Shown here: positions 62,654 to 64,000 of the stretch, in pieces
Numbering within the stretch: the stretch's first letter is position 1
Layout of the letters: every line of letters begins with the position of its first letter
NCBI RefSeq assembly: GCF_005144475.1
Contig: NZ_SWJZ01000014.1
Coordinates: 16,117 to 80,116 of the forward strand
From: Rhodobacter capsulatus
GTDB taxonomy: Bacteria > Pseudomonadota > Alphaproteobacteria > Rhodobacterales > Rhodobacteraceae
Length of the DNA stretch: 64,000 nucleotides
Direction of reading: 5' to 3'
Program-made: the position numbers and the translations under genes
Notes under the pieces: generated by a model
What the model was told of the DNA's origin: nothing
What the model saw: only the letters and a program-made list of their open reading frames with translations
Databases searched by the model: none

Positions 62654-64000
62654 ATGAACGATATTCACGAAACCCCCGCCCCGACTCTGACTGCCGATAC
62701 GGCCGAACGCATCGCCAAGGTGATTGCGCGCTCGGGCGTCGCCTCGCGCCGCGATGCGGAAAAGATGATCCTTGCGGGCCGGGTGACGGTGAACGGCAAG
62801 AAGGTCACCAGCCCCGCGCTGGACGTGAAGCCCACGGACAAGGTGGTGATCGACGGCAAGCCGATCGACGCGCCGCAGGAAACCCGGCTGTGGCTGTACT
62901 ACAAGCCGCTTGGCCTGGTGACGACCGAGAAGGACGAACAGGGCCGCCGCACGATTTTCGACGAGATGCCCGAGGAAATGCCGCGCGTGCTGAACGTCGG
63001 CCGGCTTGACCTCAATTCCGAAGGCCTGCTGCTGCTGACCAATGACGGCGGGCTGAAGCGGCGGCTCGAGCTGCCGGAAACCGGCTGGCTGCGCAAATAT
63101 CGCGTGCGGGTGAACGGCCGCCCGACGACCGAGACCTTTGATCCGCTGCGCCGCGGCATCACCATCGAGGGCGAGGATTTCCAGCCGATGGAAGTCAGCC
63201 TTGACCGCCAGCAGGGCGCGAATGCCTGGCTGACCGTCGGCATCCGCGAGGGCAAGAACCGCGAGATCCGCCGCGCCATGACCGAGGTCGGCATGACGGT
63301 GAACCGGCTGATCCGGGTCAGCTACGGCCCGTTCCGGCTCAATGACATGGAACCGGGTGCGGTGGTCGAGGTGAAGCGCAAGATGCTGCGCGATCAGCTG
63401 GGCGACCGTCTGCTTTCGGGCATCGAAGACGGCAAGCCGCCGCGCTCGGAACGGATGGCGCCGAAGCCCGGGGCCCGCAGGCCGCGCCCCGAAGGCGCCG
63501 AAGGCGAAGAGCGCAAGGGCTTTGGCCGTCAGCGCGATTTCGCCGGGGCCGAGGGCGATCGCAAGCCGAAGTCCTTCGGCATGAAATCGCATCGCGAGGA
63601 TGGCGAGCGCAAGCCCTACGCCCCGCGCGACGGCGAGAAGAAGCCCTACGCGCGTCGCGAGGACGGCGACCGGAAACCCTACGCCCCGCGCGATGGCGAG
63701 AAAAAGCCCTATGCGCGCCGCGAAGATGGCGACCGCAAGCCCTATGCCCCGCGCGATGGCGAAAAGAAACCCTACGCCCGCCGCGAAGACGGTGACCGCA
63801 AGCCCTACGCCCCGCGCGACGGCGAGAAGAAACCCTACGCCCGCCGCGAAGATGGCGACCGCAAACCCTACGCCCCGCGTGATGGCGAGAAAAAGCCCTA
63901 CGCCCGCCGCGAAGATGGCGACCGCAAGCCCTACGCCCCGCGCGATGGCGAGAAAAAGCCCTACGCCCGCCGCGAAGACGGTGACCGCAAGCCCTACGCC
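62654..64000 (+). CDS. Pseudouridine synthase, RluB/RsuA type, with tandem-repeat C-terminus (runs off the right edge)
   Basis: The start MNDIHETPAPTLTADTAERI is followed by an S4 RNA-binding domain (about 20-75: AKVIARSGVASRRDAEKMI) and the catalytic domain (about 85-255) with the motif VLNVGRLDLNSEGLLLLTND, which contains the active Asp. IREGKNREIRRAMTEVG and NRLIRVSYGPFRL complete the RsuA/RluB family pattern. From about residue 280 a basic low-complexity tail of 21-residue repeats begins and continues past the window end. The likely substrate is 23S rRNA (U2605-equivalent), as for RluB. The ATG follows AAGGATCGGTC. Confidence 0.93.
   Translation, partial: MNDIHETPAPTLTADTAERIAKVIARSGVASRRDAEKMILAGRVTVNGKKVTSPALDVKPTDKVVIDGKPIDAPQETRLWLYYKPLGLVTTEKDEQGRRTIFDEMPEEMPRVLNVGRLDLNSEGLLLLTNDGGLKRRLELPETGWLRKYRVRVNGRPTTETFDPLRRGITIEGEDFQPMEVSLDRQQGANAWLTVGIREGKNREIRRAMTEVGMTVNRLIRVSYGPFRLNDMEPGAVVEVKRKMLRDQLGDRLLSGIEDGKPPRSERMAPKPGARRPRPEGAEGEERKGFGRQRDFAGAEGDRKPKSFGMKSHREDGERKPYAPRDGEKKPYARREDGDRKPYAPRDGEKKPYARREDGDRKPYAPRDGEKKPYARREDGDRKPYAPRDGEKKPYARREDGDRKPYAPRDGEKKPYARREDGDRKPYAPRDGEKKPYARREDGDRKPYA
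63608..64000 (+). repeat. 63-bp in-frame tandem repeat, six units plus a partial one
   Basis: Six complete 63-nt units start at 63608, 63671, 63734, 63797, 63860 and 63923, and a seventh starts at 63986. Each encodes RKPYAPRDGEKKPYARREDG plus Asp, itself two related half-units. Units differ almost only at third codon positions, so protein sequence is held by selection or recent amplification. The array continues beyond the window. Confidence 0.95.

Noticed and set aside
61740..62657. 305-codon plus-strand frame through the nudC-tadA gap
   Set aside because: It runs antisense through all of tadA; only the repeat segment (nine-codon period) is of interest, and no ribosome site or family was found.
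63608..64000. CRISPR-like regular repeat
   Set aside because: Units are contiguous without unique spacers, keep reading frame and belong to the pseudouridine synthase gene.

Overview
The window is about 64 kb of very GC-rich DNA with dense, mostly complete genes, strong GC bias at third codon positions and many ATGA/TGATG overlaps. The gene set points to a photosynthetic-type alphaproteobacterium of the Rhodobacterales, most likely Rhodobacter capsulatus or a close relative. The pointers are a 199-residue membrane-anchored cytochrome c of the c_y type, an fnrL gene facing a hemN-type gene across an FNR box, groESL behind a CIRCE element, a short alphaproteobacterial-type prolyl-tRNA synthetase and TIGR02300, DUF4087 and GT14-DUF5928 type proteins. 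I saw no phage, transposase, CRISPR array or rRNA.

Layout. 1-5.9 kb: a cut-off GntR regulator faces a complete branched-chain-amino-acid-type ABC transporter (binding protein, LivH, LivM, LivG, LivF) ending in an Asp/Glu/hydantoin racemase, which suggests uptake and conversion of a hydantoin or amide compound. 5.9-13.8 kb (minus strand): a tight operon of a PAS sensor protein, an enhancer-binding-protein-like regulator, a polyamine-type ABC transporter and a PuuC-like aldehyde dehydrogenase. 14.2-19.5 kb: lolC-lolD, an ArsC/Spx-like protein, a small XRE regulator, a cold-shock protein and thrS. 19.8-25.5 kb: an outer-membrane beta-barrel protein, a 1073-residue RTX-type repeat protein and proS. 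26-31.9 kb: tRNA-Ala(GGC), TIGR02300 protein, YgjP-type metalloprotein, GntR regulator, hotdog thioesterase, L,D-transpeptidase, tRNA 2-selenouridine synthase, tRNA-Met(CAT) and family II pyrophosphatase. 32-38.4 kb: groES-groEL, a cytochrome c lipoprotein, polA, a small zinc-finger protein and a HIT protein. 38.4-45.7 kb: a GT14-type glycosyltransferase facing a sulfotransferase, a methyltransferase, a PfkB sugar/nucleoside kinase with nth, a Hint-domain protein and an Ada-like alkyltransferase. 45.8-51.2 kb: an OmpA lipoprotein, a FadR-type regulator, a DUF4087 protein, fnrL/hemN and rsgA. 51.3-58.3 kb: a GT4 glycosyltransferase and the yejABEF peptide transporter. 58.4-64 kb: cycY, pheA, an SRPBCC protein, nudC, tadA and an RluB-type pseudouridine synthase with a long tandem-repeat tail that runs off the right edge.

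Most genes are ordinary housekeeping or transport functions. The features most worth a second look are: (1) a superfamily of palindromic intergenic repeats with at least six copies; (2) a perfect 13-bp stem with a CCTCCTCCC loop, preceded by 27-bp repeats, between nudC and tadA, which resembles CcsR/cuckoo-type alphaproteobacterial small RNAs; (3) a polyamine-type operon led by a two-gene regulator whose AAA+ domain has lost the GAFTGA loop and the Walker B acidic pair; (4) an RTX protein built of six modules of about 170 residues; and (5) several clear operators (CIRCE, FNR and three GntR-type palindromes).

Functions are assigned from motifs and family knowledge only; no database search was possible. 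Transport substrates and regulator ligands are inferences.
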